Assembly: GCA_029582165.1 (NCBI GenBank)
Contig: CM055879.1
Location: 32,634,830-32,698,829 of the forward strand
Source: Portulaca oleracea
Taxonomy: Eukaryota > Streptophyta > Magnoliopsida > Caryophyllales > Portulacaceae
Direction: 5' to 3'
DNA length: 64,000 bases
Shown here: positions 48,006 through 60,889 of the stretch, in pieces
Numbering within the stretch: the first letter of the stretch is position 1
Layout of the letters: every line of letters begins with the position of its first letter
The notes under the pieces: model-generated
Seen by the model: the letters and a program-made list of their open reading frames with translations, nothing else
Database searches by the model: none
What the model was told of the DNA's origin: nothing
Made by a program: the position numbers and the translations under genes

Positions 48006-50310
48006 TCATGATTTGATTAGAACAAACAGAGGCTTCTCACCTAGCCGATCTCGACCCTGCAAGAAAAACATATCATCAGTAGTGGACAAAAGCCATAATG
48101 TGTGTGTTTGTGCATAAAAGCAAAAAACACAATATGACTTGTCACAAAACTACATGACCAAGACCAATCATCAAAATTCTAAAGGATGCTGCAATCCTCA
48201 AAAGACACAAAAACTGAGTATACTCTGATAATAACCGACTGTAAAGCGAATAAGTGTACCTTTAGTTCTGGCAATTCAATAACACAAGCACACTCAACAA
48301 CCTCGGCTCCGACACGCTCTGCAGTTCACCCAATATAGTTAACTACGGACATTTAAAGTGAAACGTTTTCCCAAAATATGTATGTAAAGAAGTTTGAGTT
48401 AGTATCAATTTTTCCTGCACTCAAGTTCTGGGCGCTTTTAAGCTCAAATCATATCGATCAATCAGCTTTGTGAAAAAGTTCTTCATATTCAAAATTCTTC
48501 ATAACATTATTTTACCAAGTAGCTTAATGGCAGCAGACAATGTCCCTCCAGTGGCTATGAGATCATCAATAATGATCGCGCGTTCCCCAGCTTCAACAGC
48601 CCCGACATGCATCTCCATTTTGTCCGTTCCATATTCCAATGAGTACTCTTCCGAAATAACCTCCCCTGTTAATTCAAATTCAAATTCAGTGGTAAATACA
48701 ATGGCGAAAAGACCATGTAAGATACAGTTGCTAGCGCAGAGATCAAGCATCTCAGGCTATATTGGCCGCAAAAAATCCCCTTTGAAAGTTTAGTTTTTCT
48801 CCCCAAAACACTGATAAGATAGTGTTAAAGCGACAAACTTTTGTCAATCTTTTCTTTTTTAAAACCTAAAGACCAATCAATGGTAAGTTTTGCAATGCAT
48901 TATTTGGAAGTTTCAAATACTATGAGCTTTATTTGGTTGGGGCCGTAAGATAAATGCAGAGTACATACCAGGGAGTTTCCCGGGTTTCCTCAATGGAACA
49001 AATTTTGCACCAATGGCCAAGGCAATGGGAGGACCAAATATGAACCCTCTTGCTTCAATACCTGCAATAGGTCACTCATGTCAGGCAATACAACAAAATA
49101 CAAGCTCAAAGGCAGACATAATAATCTTCCAACATCTACAGATATGAAGACCTCTTACAGAATCACTAACATGTGAAATTGAATCAGCAATGAGCTCGGT
49201 GGCAGAGATCTAAATGCACATCCACCATCAATAACACAAAATGAAGTGGAAATAAATGATTTTAAGAAACATGTAGTTCACCAAAGTACTGAGAAATGTT
49301 GCATTCCCAATAACCCAACCTCATTTATTTGCCCTCGAAATCAAGTTCATATGTGAGAGTACTACAACATTCAATCATCAATCGACTCCACCAACATGCC
49401 AATAGTCTTACACAAGTTATTTTTGTAAGACTCAGTTTTCAGGTCTGGGACATTTACATGATGAACCCAGCACCCTTTTCTGATACTTGAGTAGGTGAAA
49501 GAGTGACAATGAATACAAGCTTAGTCAAATTCAGATGAAATAAAATGGATTGTTAATCAAGGTAACACAAATAATGACATAAACATCTCCTCTCTAGACA
49601 ATGGGTAACATTTCAAGACATAATGATAAAAACCTCCCCCTTCTGCACTTTGATATTCCACATTACTAATTTACCATGAACTTATGCAAGCATCTAGATT
49701 GAACTATGTCCCATTTACCCCCCACTGTCATTGTCTAAAGTTCCATACTTGTATTCTGGAAACCCAGTTAGTAGCTGCAGTGGAAAAACACAGGTACTCT
49801 AACCAAACACCAGTAATGACACAAGCATAGACATCGAATTCAAATTACTAATTGTTTCAACCAAAAGAACTATGACTTTCATGATTTGTCATGCTAGTAG
49901 CAACCTCACAGATCCTCCAATCTAAGAGGTACAGCATAAAAGTATACAAGCATAAGTTGAGCATCGAAATAACAAAAACCATCAAGCAAAATCAGTGTCA
50001 CCTGCAACGACAGAGATGCCCTTTCCAGCATATCTTTGAACAAACAAATCAATGGTATCCTTGAATGCATTGGGATCCAGAAGCAAAGTAGTTATATCCT
50101 GAAATATAATCCCTGCTCCACACCCACAAAACATGAATCAGAAGATTTCATGATATACCCACCAACCCAAATGATGAAAACGCAACAAAGAGAAGAGATT
50201 GGAGGGGGGAAGAACCCATTACCAGGTTTGGGGAAATTGGGGATGACACGAATAGTAGAAGCAATCTTGGCAATCCGATCATCCTGGGGAGCATCTGATT
50301 CAAAAGCCAT
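48006..50310 (-). CDS. APT1: Adenine phosphoribosyltransferase (APRT)
   Basis: Converts adenine and PRPP to AMP and pyrophosphate, salvaging adenine; plant APRTs also convert cytokinin bases to nucleotides, lowering active hormone. Six exons: 50310-50223, 50112-50002, 49061-48969, 48665-48516, 48318-48260, 48056-48006; 183 residues, the usual cytosolic length. [20 protein letters not shown] opens the enzyme, [11 protein letters not shown] follows, then [28 protein letters not shown] and the PRPP-binding [16 protein letters not shown] (exon 4). It ends KPLFVLIKS. All GT/AG junctions and phases agree. A TATA box 50 bp upstream supports this Met. The frame stays open for 104 more codons upstream, see findings. 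Assignment to the APT1 type is by resemblance to the main plant form. Confidence 0.96.
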
Positions 50311-50360
50311 GTTGGTTGGTTGATTGTGAAGATCTCCTCCTCCAACAGAAGCAGAAGGAG

Positions 50361-50367
50361 GTATATA
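50361..50367 (-). promoter_or_regulatory. TATA box of the APRT gene
   Basis: TATATAC on the minus strand, about 50 bp upstream of the chosen ATG. Transcription from here would exclude the upstream in-frame Met at 50622. Confidence 0.6.
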
Positions 50368-50845
50368 GGGAAGAGGAGAGGAGAGACTGGGAGTGAAGGA
50401 GGAGTGCGGCGATTTGGTAGTCAAACGGGCTGACCCGGGAGTGGCATGGGTCAGGGTGACGGCTACGTTTTCATGTGACGGAAATGCCCTCCATGATTGA
50501 CTCTGGAAGTGGAACCTAAAGGCGGTTCCACCAACCTTGGTGAAAGGAGATGGGGCTGCGCAACATCTTCCAAGAGGGTACATGGGTCTTTTTGAAGATC
50601 GAATGATTGATTCTTTCCCCACCCAATGGGTAATGGCATGGACCTTGTTGTTGTTGGGAATTGAGAGGCGTTTTATTTGCGAATTTGGAAGGTATCACAA
50701 TTTCATGGCCAATGTTTGGGATTGGGATTCAAGGCGTGGAATGCAACCTTTCCTGCTGTCTCACTTTCCCTTTTGCTAATTGGTAGTCTTAAATCCTAAA
50801 ATTTGTGATTAGGTGTGAAATATTATTATTCATACAAAGTTTATA

Positions 50846-51106
50846 TACTCCCTATGTCCCAAATGATCTGTCTTTGAAAATTCTTCAATCAAATTTTAAA
50901 AACTTTAATCATTAATTTCTCAATATATACAATGACTTTTAATATAAAATAACTATCATAAATTTTTAAAGGAAAATACTATTCAAATAGTATAATATTA
51001 TAATTGTTAATAAAATGTTATATACAGTATGAATTATCAATCAAAGAGTGACATTGAAGAATATAACAGTTAACTAAATGATAATTAATACAGAAAATAG
51101 GGGGTA
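50846..51106. repeat. Stowaway-like MITE, uninterrupted copy
   Basis: TACTCCCTATGTCCC at the left and an inverted GGGGGTA at the right, 261 bp. Interior matches 56432-56943. It serves as the empty-site copy for the nested insertion there. Confidence 0.75.
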
Positions 51107-53616
51107 ATTTTCTAACCATGCTTCCTTTGATTCTTATTCTTGGCTGTCTACATAGCTCAAGTTTTTGGCCCACTGTATTGACAAACAGCAACCTAGTTTG
51201 TTACTACAAAAATACGGCCCAAATAATGGGCTGGAGCTAAAAGGGCTTGATGCTTCCTCCCTCTTGGACAGATGATGAAGTTGATGCCTTGATGGGCTTA
51301 AAACGGATTACATTTTTGGGCCTAATTTGATCTTTGGGCTATTACGGATAACAGTTTTGGGCCTAATTTGATCTTCTCGGCTTCAGGCCGACTTTAGATC
51401 TTTGAGTATTGTTTTTGTGGAAAACAACCCTTTCCCATGATTAATTGACCTTGAGGCATCCATAATAATGTAAACTACTTAACTACCCCATGGTAAGAAG
51501 CAAGAAGAGTAACTCATAAGATATACTTAAAAAGAGAGACAGGCTGAAAATGTTTTCCTCAATTATTACTTATTCAAGAATCAAGATTAGTACCAAAAAG
51601 AAAAAAAAACAAACAAACAAAAGAATCAAGAAGACTTAAACAAGCAAATATAGCTTAAAGCAGTACAACTAAAACTTGTACAAAATAATAATGAGTTGTT
51701 CAAACGATTAAAACACTAATAACAAAGACTACCGCTAAACAATCAATTACATAGTCTTGCTAGTATTGGATCATCTCCCACCAATGCTGTGACGACTGTG
51801 ATGAGGCCTATTGTTCCTAGTCAAACTATACCTCCTTTATAAAAAATATGGAGGATTTGTGAAAAAGTTTTGGAACTACCATGAAAAAAAAATGCAAAGT
51901 TGACTCGCTCAAAGTCTTTAAATATATCATAGGAACAACAATTGTAATTATTATTCACTGATTGGCACAGCGCATGCATGAGCCAATTAAAATGGATGAT
52001 GTATCATGTATTAGACCTTGATTAAGGCTCTTAATCAATAGTAAAGAATCTTGAAGATAGGCTGGCTGGCAGGCGATTGTTGAAAGAAACAGCATCTCTA
52101 ATTTCGGCACAATATCCGACTCCAAAGTAATTCCAGCTTAAAAGAATAAACATGAGTTGTATCATGTCAGTGTTCAGTATGAATCTGTGGTGTTGAATTG
52201 AAACTGAAGGCATTGTGCCACCAAAAGCCAGCTGAGATTACACGGGATTTTCATGTCCAAAACACTCATCCAACTAGGTTGAGACGACGTAGGCCTAATA
52301 TATATGCAGCCTTCAACCAGGATGAATTTCATTACAAAACTTCACAGCTAAACTATGTTCTTTTCTTATGTGGATAAAGTGTGGTAATTTCACATGATAG
52401 AAATAACTTTTTTGAACATCAATAATACCAACTTTAGGGGTATTAAATACTAATAATATAAACTACTTTTCTGATCATTGACAGTACCAATTATCGACTT
52501 ATTTTTCATTAATAGTACATACACCACCGATTTGATATAGTTTCAATTAATGAAAAGATGACGTGACTCCATAAAACTCGGTCTGCCTTTAACCAAACTT
52601 GGTAAAATCGCCTACATGTTAGTTAATACTAAATGGAGCAATAGGCAGTGTAAATAAGCAAGCTTAGTATAGTAACTAATGGATCGTAATTAATTAGGGT
52701 ACCAGCTTCTTAGTTCAACACCTGGACTTCCATAATTATCCGTAATTAGAAAAACCAAAACAGACCCTGATTTAGAAAAACCACGGGGTGGAAACGTGTT
52801 AGACAAGAGTTTCATCCGCAAACGCAAACCCAATCATATTCCATCCATCTATCCATCTATCTTCAAAGTTGTACTACTATGCTGTGATCATCTAATTTGA
52901 TCCAGAAGCAGAGTTTAATTACTCCAGGTAGTTGTATTTTTAAAAAAGGAGGAGAAGAAGAAGTTAGCCAATAGAGTGAAGGCAATTGATTAGTATAGCA
53001 GAGTGACAGCAAATATTCACATGAGAAGAGGGGTTGCCAGGTTTCATCATATGATTGGTTCACGTTGCTTGCCGCCCTTTCTGTTTCTTAACTTCAACTT
53101 TCTTCTGCAACGACCAACCGAATTTTAAGTCCCCACAAACGACACCAAACACTGCTCTACTACCTCACTCTACTTCCATCTTTTTTAACTAGGCTTAATT
53201 ATATTTATGAAAGTGAAAAAAATATTATTCGTATAAATATTAAATTGAGATGCGGAATGAGTTCTGATTGTGATAAAATAATTTGATATTTTTGGATGGT
53301 TACTATCGATCATAAAAGACATGATTAGCTTCCAAAAGAAGGACACGAGTACTTTCTCTCTTTGTTTGTGTTAGTGGTAGGCTGTGTTTGGTGAGGCGGC
53401 ACACTCCTGGATGTTTCCCGCACCTTCTATGCATTTTGTGTAAAACCAACCACACTCACTCTTTCACACTACCAAACAGATCAACACCCTCTACTAAAAA
53501 AAATTGTATGATGCGTTGTAACTATTTTATAATTACGGCGTGATGAATGAGGTGTACCGCTGGCATAACAATCAGTCTGGGTTAAATTTGAATCTGATTA
53601 AATTAATCAAAGTTAA
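51107..53616. other. No gene seen (2.5 kb)
   Basis: AT-rich DNA between the APRT and zinc-finger loci. Frames at 52031-52213 and 52863-53063 are short, lack domains and are not called. Confidence 0.5.
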
Positions 53617-53812
53617 GCTTTGTTCTTTGGTTAGGTTATTTTTAGGTTTGGATGAATAAGTTAGGATAAGTTAGGATAAATTATGATGTTTTTTTGAGGA
53701 ATTATGTTTTTAGAGTAGATGTTCTTTTGAAGCATTGTGTTAGGTTTGGATAGGTTTAGATAAGTTTGGATAAGTTGGGAAAATTACATCCAACCTAAAC
53801 AAAGAACAGCGT
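53617..53812. repeat. MITE-like repeat with GTTCTTTGG ends
   Basis: CTTTGTTCTTTGGTTAGG pairs with inverted CCTAAACAAAGAACAG. The interior repeats TTAGGATAAG / GTTTGGATAAG words. No clear duplication. Confidence 0.65.
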
Positions 53813-54150
53813 GAAAAATTGGTGATCATTATCAACTTTTTTAAGATTGGGTGAGGCCGTGTGACTTAAATCTAGACCCAAATTATTCAAAACAATAAAA
53901 ATATAAAAAATATTATATCCAAATTTTCCATTAATTTCGTCAATGTAAAAAATCAAATGAAAAATCTACTGGGGTGTACTAGGCTAGTTAGGAGTGGAAT
54001 TTTCCGTGTCATTCTCCACTGTATTTTTTGTGGGAAACGTTGGAATACGGATAAGTATGTAAGAATAAAGACCACCAAGCTGTTAGGTAATTGCCGACTT
54101 CTACACATCTTAGACTGTCATATTTTTAATACTTATCAAAAGTTTACTCA

Positions 54151-54240
54151 TATTAAAAGTTACCAAAAATTACCGAAAGTTATCAAAAGTTACCAAAAAT
54201 TACCGAAAGTTATCAAAAGTTACCAAAAATTACCAAAATT
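54151..54240 (+). repeat. 30-bp minisatellite, three copies
   Basis: Exact 30-bp period (TACCAAAAATTACCGAAAGT core) at 54151, 54181 and 54211, with one or a few changes in the outer copies. A 130-codon frame runs through it because 30 is a multiple of three; I do not call it a gene. Confidence 0.95.
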
Positions 54241-55034
54241 CAACATTTACCATACAATAACTTACCCACCAAATTTACAGGTCCTTCTACACACATACAT
54301 ACTGATACCATGCATCCACGAATATTCACAGTTGCTTCGCCAAAGATAGTCACTGAATTGCACTTGAATTATATTACTTCTTCACTAAGAATATAAATGT
54401 GTCCGGACTATATATTGCGAATGCACAGATGTCATCAGGTATGCAATCACCCACTTTCGTTAATTTCCTCTTTAACCCAAATATCTATGACTGTAGTATA
54501 TTTTTGACTCGGAATTTTTCAATAGGTTAACAACCTTGTTCTCTTTAAAAACCAGGGGTATACGTACATGTATATTTGGAATGTTGCTTAACTTTGAATG
54601 CCATCAAAGTGTAAGGTTGGATAGCAAATATGACCACTAGATGTCTGATTTTTAGATCTAAGTGTAGCAAATTTAGGCGGAATCATTTAGGAGCTACATG
54701 TGTTTTGGTTGAAGTCACATTCAAAATTAGGATTATTTGGATACTAATCAAACTTATATTCTTTCTTTGCTGTATTATGGAAGATGTACGCACTCTTCCG
54801 CCTACCTTGGGATGGATGAGAATTGTTCCTTTTCTTTCCTTCATACTCATTTTTTTCCTTGATTATACGGCCTCGCTTTAATTCATTTGTCGCCCAATTG
54901 GTAAATGAGTGATATAAATGGTAAAAATTAAATTTTAGTAATTTTTAATAAATAAATAGAAATTTTGATAAGAATCTAGAAAAATATTACTCTTGAATAA
55001 AATAATATTGTTTAAGAAAAAATATGAATTAACA
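54241..55034. other. No gene seen
   Basis: AT-rich. The 83-codon plus-strand frame at 54630-54881 is hydrophobic at its end but lacks any recognisable domain. Confidence 0.45.
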
Positions 55035-55250
55035 TACTACCTCCGTCCCAAAATGTTTGTCCGTTGACTAAATTTTGACCGTTAATTACTCACAAATTAT
55101 AATGAGTTACAATATAAAATTACCATCATTGTAATCTTTAGCAAATTATCTTTCTAATGACAGTGATTTCATATTTTAATTCATTTTAATTTGTGAGTAA
55201 TTGAAGATCAATAAATAAAATTTAATAACTGACAAACATTTTGAGAAGAT
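55035..55250. repeat. Stowaway-like MITE, partly eroded
   Basis: TACTACCTCCGTCCCAAAAT at the left, and an inverted GACAAACATTTTGAGA near the right. The terminal CGGAGGTAGTA is missing, so the right end is degraded. Confidence 0.6.
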
Positions 55251-56431
55251 TTTATATGATAAATTTTAGCAAAATCTAATAAATTGTGATTGGAACTTAC
55301 ATGTGAAATTTTTACGGGCCCAGATTATTACATTCAATTTTGTTGAAAATAGTTGGATACTTGGATGTGATGAATCAAAAAATTAGGAGCAAACAAATAA
55401 GGAGGAGATTACAGCAAGTCATAGTGAACATTTTAGATGAGTATAGTATATGTGCTCTCAGTGTTTAACATAATGAGTATTTGATGAAAGTATGTGTAGT
55501 GTTGTGTGGTCTGAAAACAACACTTGTTTGGTGGAAAAAGACAAATGAAAGGCAAAGTCTGGATTATTGATCAGGTTACTTGCTTCATATGGTAAGGTTG
55601 GTGTTCATAGATGATCCACTTCTTTTTTTTTTCCAGGTATAAATATTTGTATGGTTATAAACACTTAACGACACATGGCTGTTGGTGGATTAGGTCACTT
55701 CCTCCTCGTTAGGCATACAATTGACTTTCATCAATAAACACTCAAACCTATTCCCCTTTTATTTATAAATAAAAAAAAATTAAAACAACTGCTAGAATTT
55801 CCTTTTATTTTTTGTGCATTTTGAGACTTTTGTGTGTTAAGAAGCATCTAAAGTACATAAGACAGACTAGCGGTAAGTGTGAAAATCAAATCATGTCAAC
55901 TCGCCAAAAGTCAACCTTTTACCAAATTGAGAAAGTTTAAATATCAATCGTGTAACTAAATGGGTAATGAGGAAAAATATTTTCATAAAGGTGGAAATTT
56001 CTCCTCCTTTTTGTTGTGGGTTTTACCTAAATTATAGTTGTTGTAAGTAGAAATTTTCTACCCAGTAAAAAAAATAAATCAAATTCATCAACACAATATA
56101 TTGATATTAAAATGGAAATTTCTAAACATATATATGTGTACAATAATGCACCTAACCAACACTTAGCTTTACACTAACTTTGATGTGTAACTTGAACTAA
56201 TTTGAAATTAGGCTACAAACAACTCATTTTCAACTAAGTTGAACAAAGTTACACTGAATGTAAGAATAAATATTACTGTTAGTAGTCCATCTTTTACACG
56301 ATTCATTTCAATTAAGATCATATCAAATTTAAATCAATGTGAGGCGTGAAATGGTCGTCTAATACTGTTAGGACCCTTTTTTAGAGGCATAGCCGCATAG
56401 GTAAGTAAGTTAATAGGTAAGTTATACAAAT

Positions 56432-56943
56432 TACTCCATCCATTCCATATTAATTGTTATCTTTGAAAATTACGCGATCAAATTTTAAAAAATTTGACCA
56501 TAAATTTCTCAAAATGTATAATGATTTGTCATATGAAATTACTACCATTAGATTGGTAATGAAAAATGCTATCTTAAAAGTATAATATTGTAATTATTAA
56601 TAAAATATTATATAAGAAATTATCAATTAAAGAGTGTTATTGGAGACTGTGATAATTAACTAAGAGAGCGTTTGGTAGGAACCCCAGAGAAATTTTTCCC
56701 GGCCCATGGGAAGTTTTCTATGGGAAAGATTTCCTTGGGAAAAATTTCTCTTAGGCCCCCCTAAGGAAAAATTTTCCTTGGAAAATGGAGAAAGTGGTGG
56801 GCCAACCGTGAAATTTTTCCCAGGGTCAACTCACACCCAAACATGGAGAAAATAAGTCAACCCCGGAAAATTGACCATTTTCCCAGGGTTATTGACCAAC
56901 CAAACGCACCCTAAGTGAAAATTAATATGAAACGGAGGGAGTA
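56432..56943. repeat. Stowaway-like MITE interrupted by another MITE
   Basis: TACTCCATCCATTCCATATT at the left and inverted AATATGAAACGGAGGGAGTA at the right. The interior matches 50846-51106 except for the insertion at 56664-56911. Confidence 0.8.
56664..56911. repeat. Tourist-like MITE nested in a Stowaway-like MITE
   Basis: GAGAGCGTTTGGTAGG at the left, inverted CCAACCAAACGCACCC at the right, TAA on both sides (56661-56663 and 56912-56914). The paralogous MITE at 50846-51106 has a single TAA at the matching point. Confidence 0.85.
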
Positions 56944-57269
56944 AGTTAGTGTGGACAAGTAAAAGTAGATCAATTAGGAAGGTTTAACTTTGCTGTTTTT
57001 TACATAAAGATGAAAGTAGGTCACAGAATCATATATGAAGTTAGTAAAATTTATTATACATAAAAAAAATTCAATTAATTAAATTTAACACACATTCTAA
57101 AATAATAGGGTCATAACTTCTACTCTAAGCTATCCAAATAAAACTTTATAAAAATTATATAGAACTGAATATTTGGGTAGCAATGTGATGAAAATTCAAC
57201 AGTGAGCTAATCAAGAGTGGCGTCAATAACCGTAGGATGGGGGGGTTTGTGGTTAGGGATATGGGCGAG

Positions 57270-57560
57270 GAAGAAAGAAAAGAAAAACAGTTGGAAGTAG
57301 CCAAGTTGAGTAGCAAGTGGGTTGGCAAAATTCGGATCAACAACCTCCAAATTAAATGGTACTATTTAGAATGGAATCACTATTAACTATTTAATGAAGG
57401 GTACCCCAAATAAAACCCCATGTGAATTAGATGGATTAGGTGAAAGTCAAGTCTTTTTAATACTACCACCACTTCTTCTTCTTCTTCCTATTCCCCAGTG
57501 TTATTTGGTTTACCCAATTATAATCTGCCTGCCATCCTTTTAATTTGTGGGTTAAATAAT
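57270..57560. repeat. Duplicated segment, copy 1 (upstream of the zinc-finger gene)
   Basis: Shares CAAGTGGGTTGGCAAAATT, AGTCTTTTTAATACT and GTTTACCCAA in the same order with 62095-62350. Weaker similarity seems to extend left to about 55820, matching 60890 onward. Confidence 0.6.
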
Positions 57561-58076
57561 GGAGTGTAACAGGTTCACTGAACTAAGAGTCGGCTGGGGT
57601 CCTATGGCGGCATGATACATACATTACACCACTTCAATATCTATATCTACAAACATAACACAGCCATCATCTTATTATTGACTGTTTAAGAAAGTTATAT
57701 TCGATAAAGTTAGCTGTTTTTGAAAAAATATTTGTTGAAATTTTATTTTATATCCCTTCATAAATAATATTTTTAGAATGACATATATATAAATTTAAAT
57801 AATTTTACAATTGAAGAGTCTTTTTTATAATAAATCATTTTCAATAAGTTGTTTTGACTAGTTTATTGAAATTGGCTTATTGGGACTAAATAAGTGACAA
57901 AATACTACTCAAATTACTAACTTGTCCCTTTTTAGTCAAATTACTTAATTTTTATAGGTTTTAACAATCATAATATTAATGCTATCTCTAATAAATAAAG
58001 TCTTTATCTCATTCAAAGTGCATTTTTAAGAGTATTCTTGATAATTTAAAAACCTTTCACCTTATTTGTCACCTAA

Positions 58077-58329
58077 GGCCTTGTTGTTTTATACGGTTGG
58101 CTACGGTATGATACGGTGAGGTGTAGTGGAATTGTGACGGATGTGGTGTAATTGTGGTAAGTTGTAATGAGTTTTGTTTTTTATAAATGTAAATTGTATT
58201 GGTAAATGTGAAAAAGTTGATTGTGGTGGGTTGTGGCAAATTGTAGTGAGTTGGTATGTTGTGGTGGGTTCTGCCAAAGTGTAGTGTGTTGTTACACTGC
58301 AGCCAACCAGCCGTATAAAAGAACAGGGC
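58077..58329. repeat. Tourist-like MITE, TAA duplication
   Basis: GGCCTTGTTGTTTTATACGG at the left pairs with inverted CCGTATAAAAGAACAGGGC at the right. TAA lies at 58074-58076 and 58330-58332. The end sequence and 3-bp TAA fit PIF/Harbinger. The interior is GTGGTGGGTTGTGG-type words. Confidence 0.87.
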
Positions 58330-58879
58330 TAAATGTAAATGTATTGTTGGGGTTAATTACGAAAACGCCAGTGGACTGAGCCTGGTCGGAGGGCGGCTTT
58401 TAGAGGGAGGTACGCGGTTGATTCAATTGAATTCAAGTTCAACAACCTGTGTAGTATTTCGTTTTTTATATTGAGTTAAACAATGAATGGGTGTTATTAG
58501 TTATATTGATGGAACCACCCAAAGTGTGTTGGAGGTGGACCCCGTAATGTATTTGTTGGCGTTCTCATCTGGATCATCATCTATGTAGTTGTATTCATCA
58601 ACAAAAATACAAGCGAGTAGTATTGATTCCCCCCACACACATTGACCGACCTTTCTGAAACCTCCTCCACTCTTCCACTCCACTACTCCTTCCTTCCTTT
58701 GCCTTTGGGTTGCCCCTTTCAATTTCCTTCACTCAACTGCTTTCTCTTTAGCTCACTCAACTCAACTCTCCTCTTTCCCTTTTTTTATTTTTTTTATTTT
58801 GTTATTTTTTAAAGCTTAGGCTACTTTCCTACCACTTGTCACGTAACTTCCATCCTCAACTCTACCCCCATTCTCCCTT

Positions 58880-58886
58880 TATATAA
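58880..58886 (+). promoter_or_regulatory. TATA box of the zinc-finger gene
   Basis: TATATAA about 120 bp upstream of the ATG, followed by a CT-rich leader typical of a plant 5' UTR. Confidence 0.7.
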
Positions 58887-59005
58887 TCCCCCTCTTCACC
58901 TCACTCACTCTTCACTCAACCCTTAATTCAATTCATCTGCTTCTCTCTATACCAACACAAACCAAACTCAACTTCATCTTCATCCTCAATCCACAATTCA
59001 CAGAG

Positions 59006-59818
59006 ATGGCACTTGATGCTTTGAATTCTCCGACTACTCCACACGCTCCCTTCAGATTTGAAGAATCCCCTGTCCAGTCTTTGGATCACTGGGTCAAGAA
59101 GAAGCGTTCCAAGCGTCCCCGCCATGAACCATCTTCCTCCACCGACGACTCCTCCGCCGCCGCCGCCCCGACTGAGGAGGAGTATCTCGCCTTCTGCCTT
59201 CTCATGCTCGCCAGAGGCACCACCGGAACCACCTCTTCCACCGCCAAGGACCAGACTCCACCTGCCACCGCAACAACTCTTCCACCTCCCCTCCCCACCG
59301 CCACCACCGCCGTCGCTGAAGTGGAAGCCGGCAAGCTGACCTACAAGTGCTCTGTTTGCGGGAAGGCGTTCGGGTCATACCAAGCTCTCGGCGGCCACAA
59401 GGCTAGCCACCGGAAACTCAACGGCGAGGAGGAGAAGTCCACCACCACCACCACCACCTCTTCCGCCGGAAACGCCACCACCGGCGGGAAGACCCACGAG
59501 TGCTCCATCTGCCACAAGTGTTTCCCCACCGGGCAGGCTCTGGGCGGCCACAAGCGGTGCCACTACGAAGGCACCGTCGGCTCCGCCGCCAAGAGCGCCG
59601 CCACCACCGCCAGTGGGGTTACCGCGTCGGAAGGAGTTGGGTCTTCTCTAAGCCACAGCCAGGGGCAGAGGGAGTTTGACCTGAATCTGCCCGCCCTGCC
59701 CGAGTTTCCGTCCGTTGACTTGTTCAAACTCAGGGGACAACACGATGAAGAAGTAGAGAGCCCACACCCTCTGAAGAAACCCCGCCTTCTCATGTTCTCC
59801 GGATCAGACCAGCAGTAA
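59006..59818 (+). CDS. ZAT10: C2H2 zinc-finger repressor, ZAT10/STZ-like
   Basis: Single-exon nuclear factor of 270 residues, in the usual range for C1-2i two-finger proteins, which repress target genes in drought, salt, cold and defence responses. Order: basic KKKRSKRPR nuclear signal (31-39), L-box [15 protein letters not shown] (57-71), finger 1 [20 protein letters not shown] (113-132, closing His 135), a Thr-rich linker, finger 2 [19 protein letters not shown] (165-183, closing His 186), and the EAR repression motif FDLNLPALP (224-232). Both fingers carry plant-specific QALGGH. The absence of introns is normal for the group. The CDS is far richer in G+C than its flanks. The start has good context (AGAGATGGC). 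Symbol is by domain layout; ZAT6 or AZF-type paralogs are possible. Confidence 0.95.
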   Translation: MALDALNSPTTPHAPFRFEESPVQSLDHWVKKKRSKRPRHEPSSSTDDSSAAAAPTEEEYLAFCLLMLARGTTGTTSSTAKDQTPPATATTLPPPLPTATTAVAEVEAGKLTYKCSVCGKAFGSYQALGGHKASHRKLNGEEEKSTTTTTTSSAGNATTGGKTHECSICHKCFPTGQALGGHKRCHYEGTVGSAAKSAATTASGVTASEGVGSSLSHSQGQREFDLNLPALPEFPSVDLFKLRGQHDEEVESPHPLKKPRLLMFSGSDQQ

Positions 59819-60889
59819 ATTTCAAAAAAAAAAAAAAAAAAAGAAAACATATCTTCTTATTAGAGATTGGATTAGTTCTTTCAAATTGTCATGGTGATTG
59901 ATTGGATTAGTGGGTTAGAGATACAATCCTTGCTTTGATTTATCTGCTTTTTAGATGTACATAATACTGGTAAAATCATGGATCATATGACCTGTATTGC
60001 AGTAGATTGAATTGTAATAGGGATTTGGCTTAATACAATTCGATTGATTCTTTCAAATTGTAGTCTGTTTGATCACGATTCACAGTTTTCTGGGATGCAT
60101 TTATTTTGGTAGTGAGATCATGGAATGAGATGGATAACAACATCAAACCCGAGAATGATCACGCACCTTTTTGCTTTGGGATTTGCGTTACTTCCTATGT
60201 TCAAGGAAACCGTGTGGTGGTGTGGAATGGATTAGGTTTTAACCTAATTCACAGCTTCATTAATTAGGTTGAAACCTAATTTCTGTTGGTTGATTTTTTT
60301 TAACAGATTAGATGCTAATCTTCATAAATTAGGTTTTAACCATGTGGTCCTGCAATTATTAAAAACAATAATACAGTATTTTGATTTCACACAACGAAGC
60401 AATTAGTATATTTTTTTTATGAAGATGAAGTTTTCTAATACAAAGAATGGATCAAAGATCAAATTATTAGAACACGCAAAACATTGAGAGTTGAATTATA
60501 TTATTGACCAGCACTGCGATATTGAACAGTTGAATATTCCCTCTTTTTAGAGAAATAAAAAGTTGAATATTATTCACTAGTGTTCTAGTTATGATTTTCA
60601 TCTATCTCTCCATTGTTTCTTGCCACACTTTATTCTCGTTGCTAATACTGGGTGTTTTGTCAATCCTTTTGAAAGCTTATTTGGTGACAATGAGATTACT
60701 GTGTGTTAAAGTCATGTTCTTCTGGATAATAAATAAGATAAGACAAAGTAAAATTTTACTTATCTTATAAAAGAAGAGGATATAAGTTACTCAATTTTTG
60801 TTGATTCCTTTCTTTTTTACTTTTAATTTTAAGCAATGAATTTGGTTGTAACAAATTAATTTGTTATAAACTGATGGCTTAATTTGGTA
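59819..60889. other. 3' flank of the zinc-finger gene, no further gene
   Basis: Begins with a poly-A run near 59823-59843, which is part of the genomic 3' UTR. No other coding region supported. Confidence 0.5.

Noticed and set aside
50537..50779. 80-codon plus-strand frame opposite the APRT promoter
   Set aside because: It overlaps the APRT upstream region, has no domain, and lacks its own promoter signal.
54151..54240. Possible CRISPR-like array
   Set aside because: The 30-bp units are directly adjacent with no spacers, in plant nuclear DNA.
53957..54349. 130-codon frame
   Set aside because: A third of it is the 30-bp minisatellite read in frame; no domain elsewhere.
59058..59563. Four frames overlapping the zinc-finger gene
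   Set aside because: Shadow frames of a GC-rich CDS with Pro/Val/Gly runs. The plus-strand frame with two C2H2 fingers is the real one.
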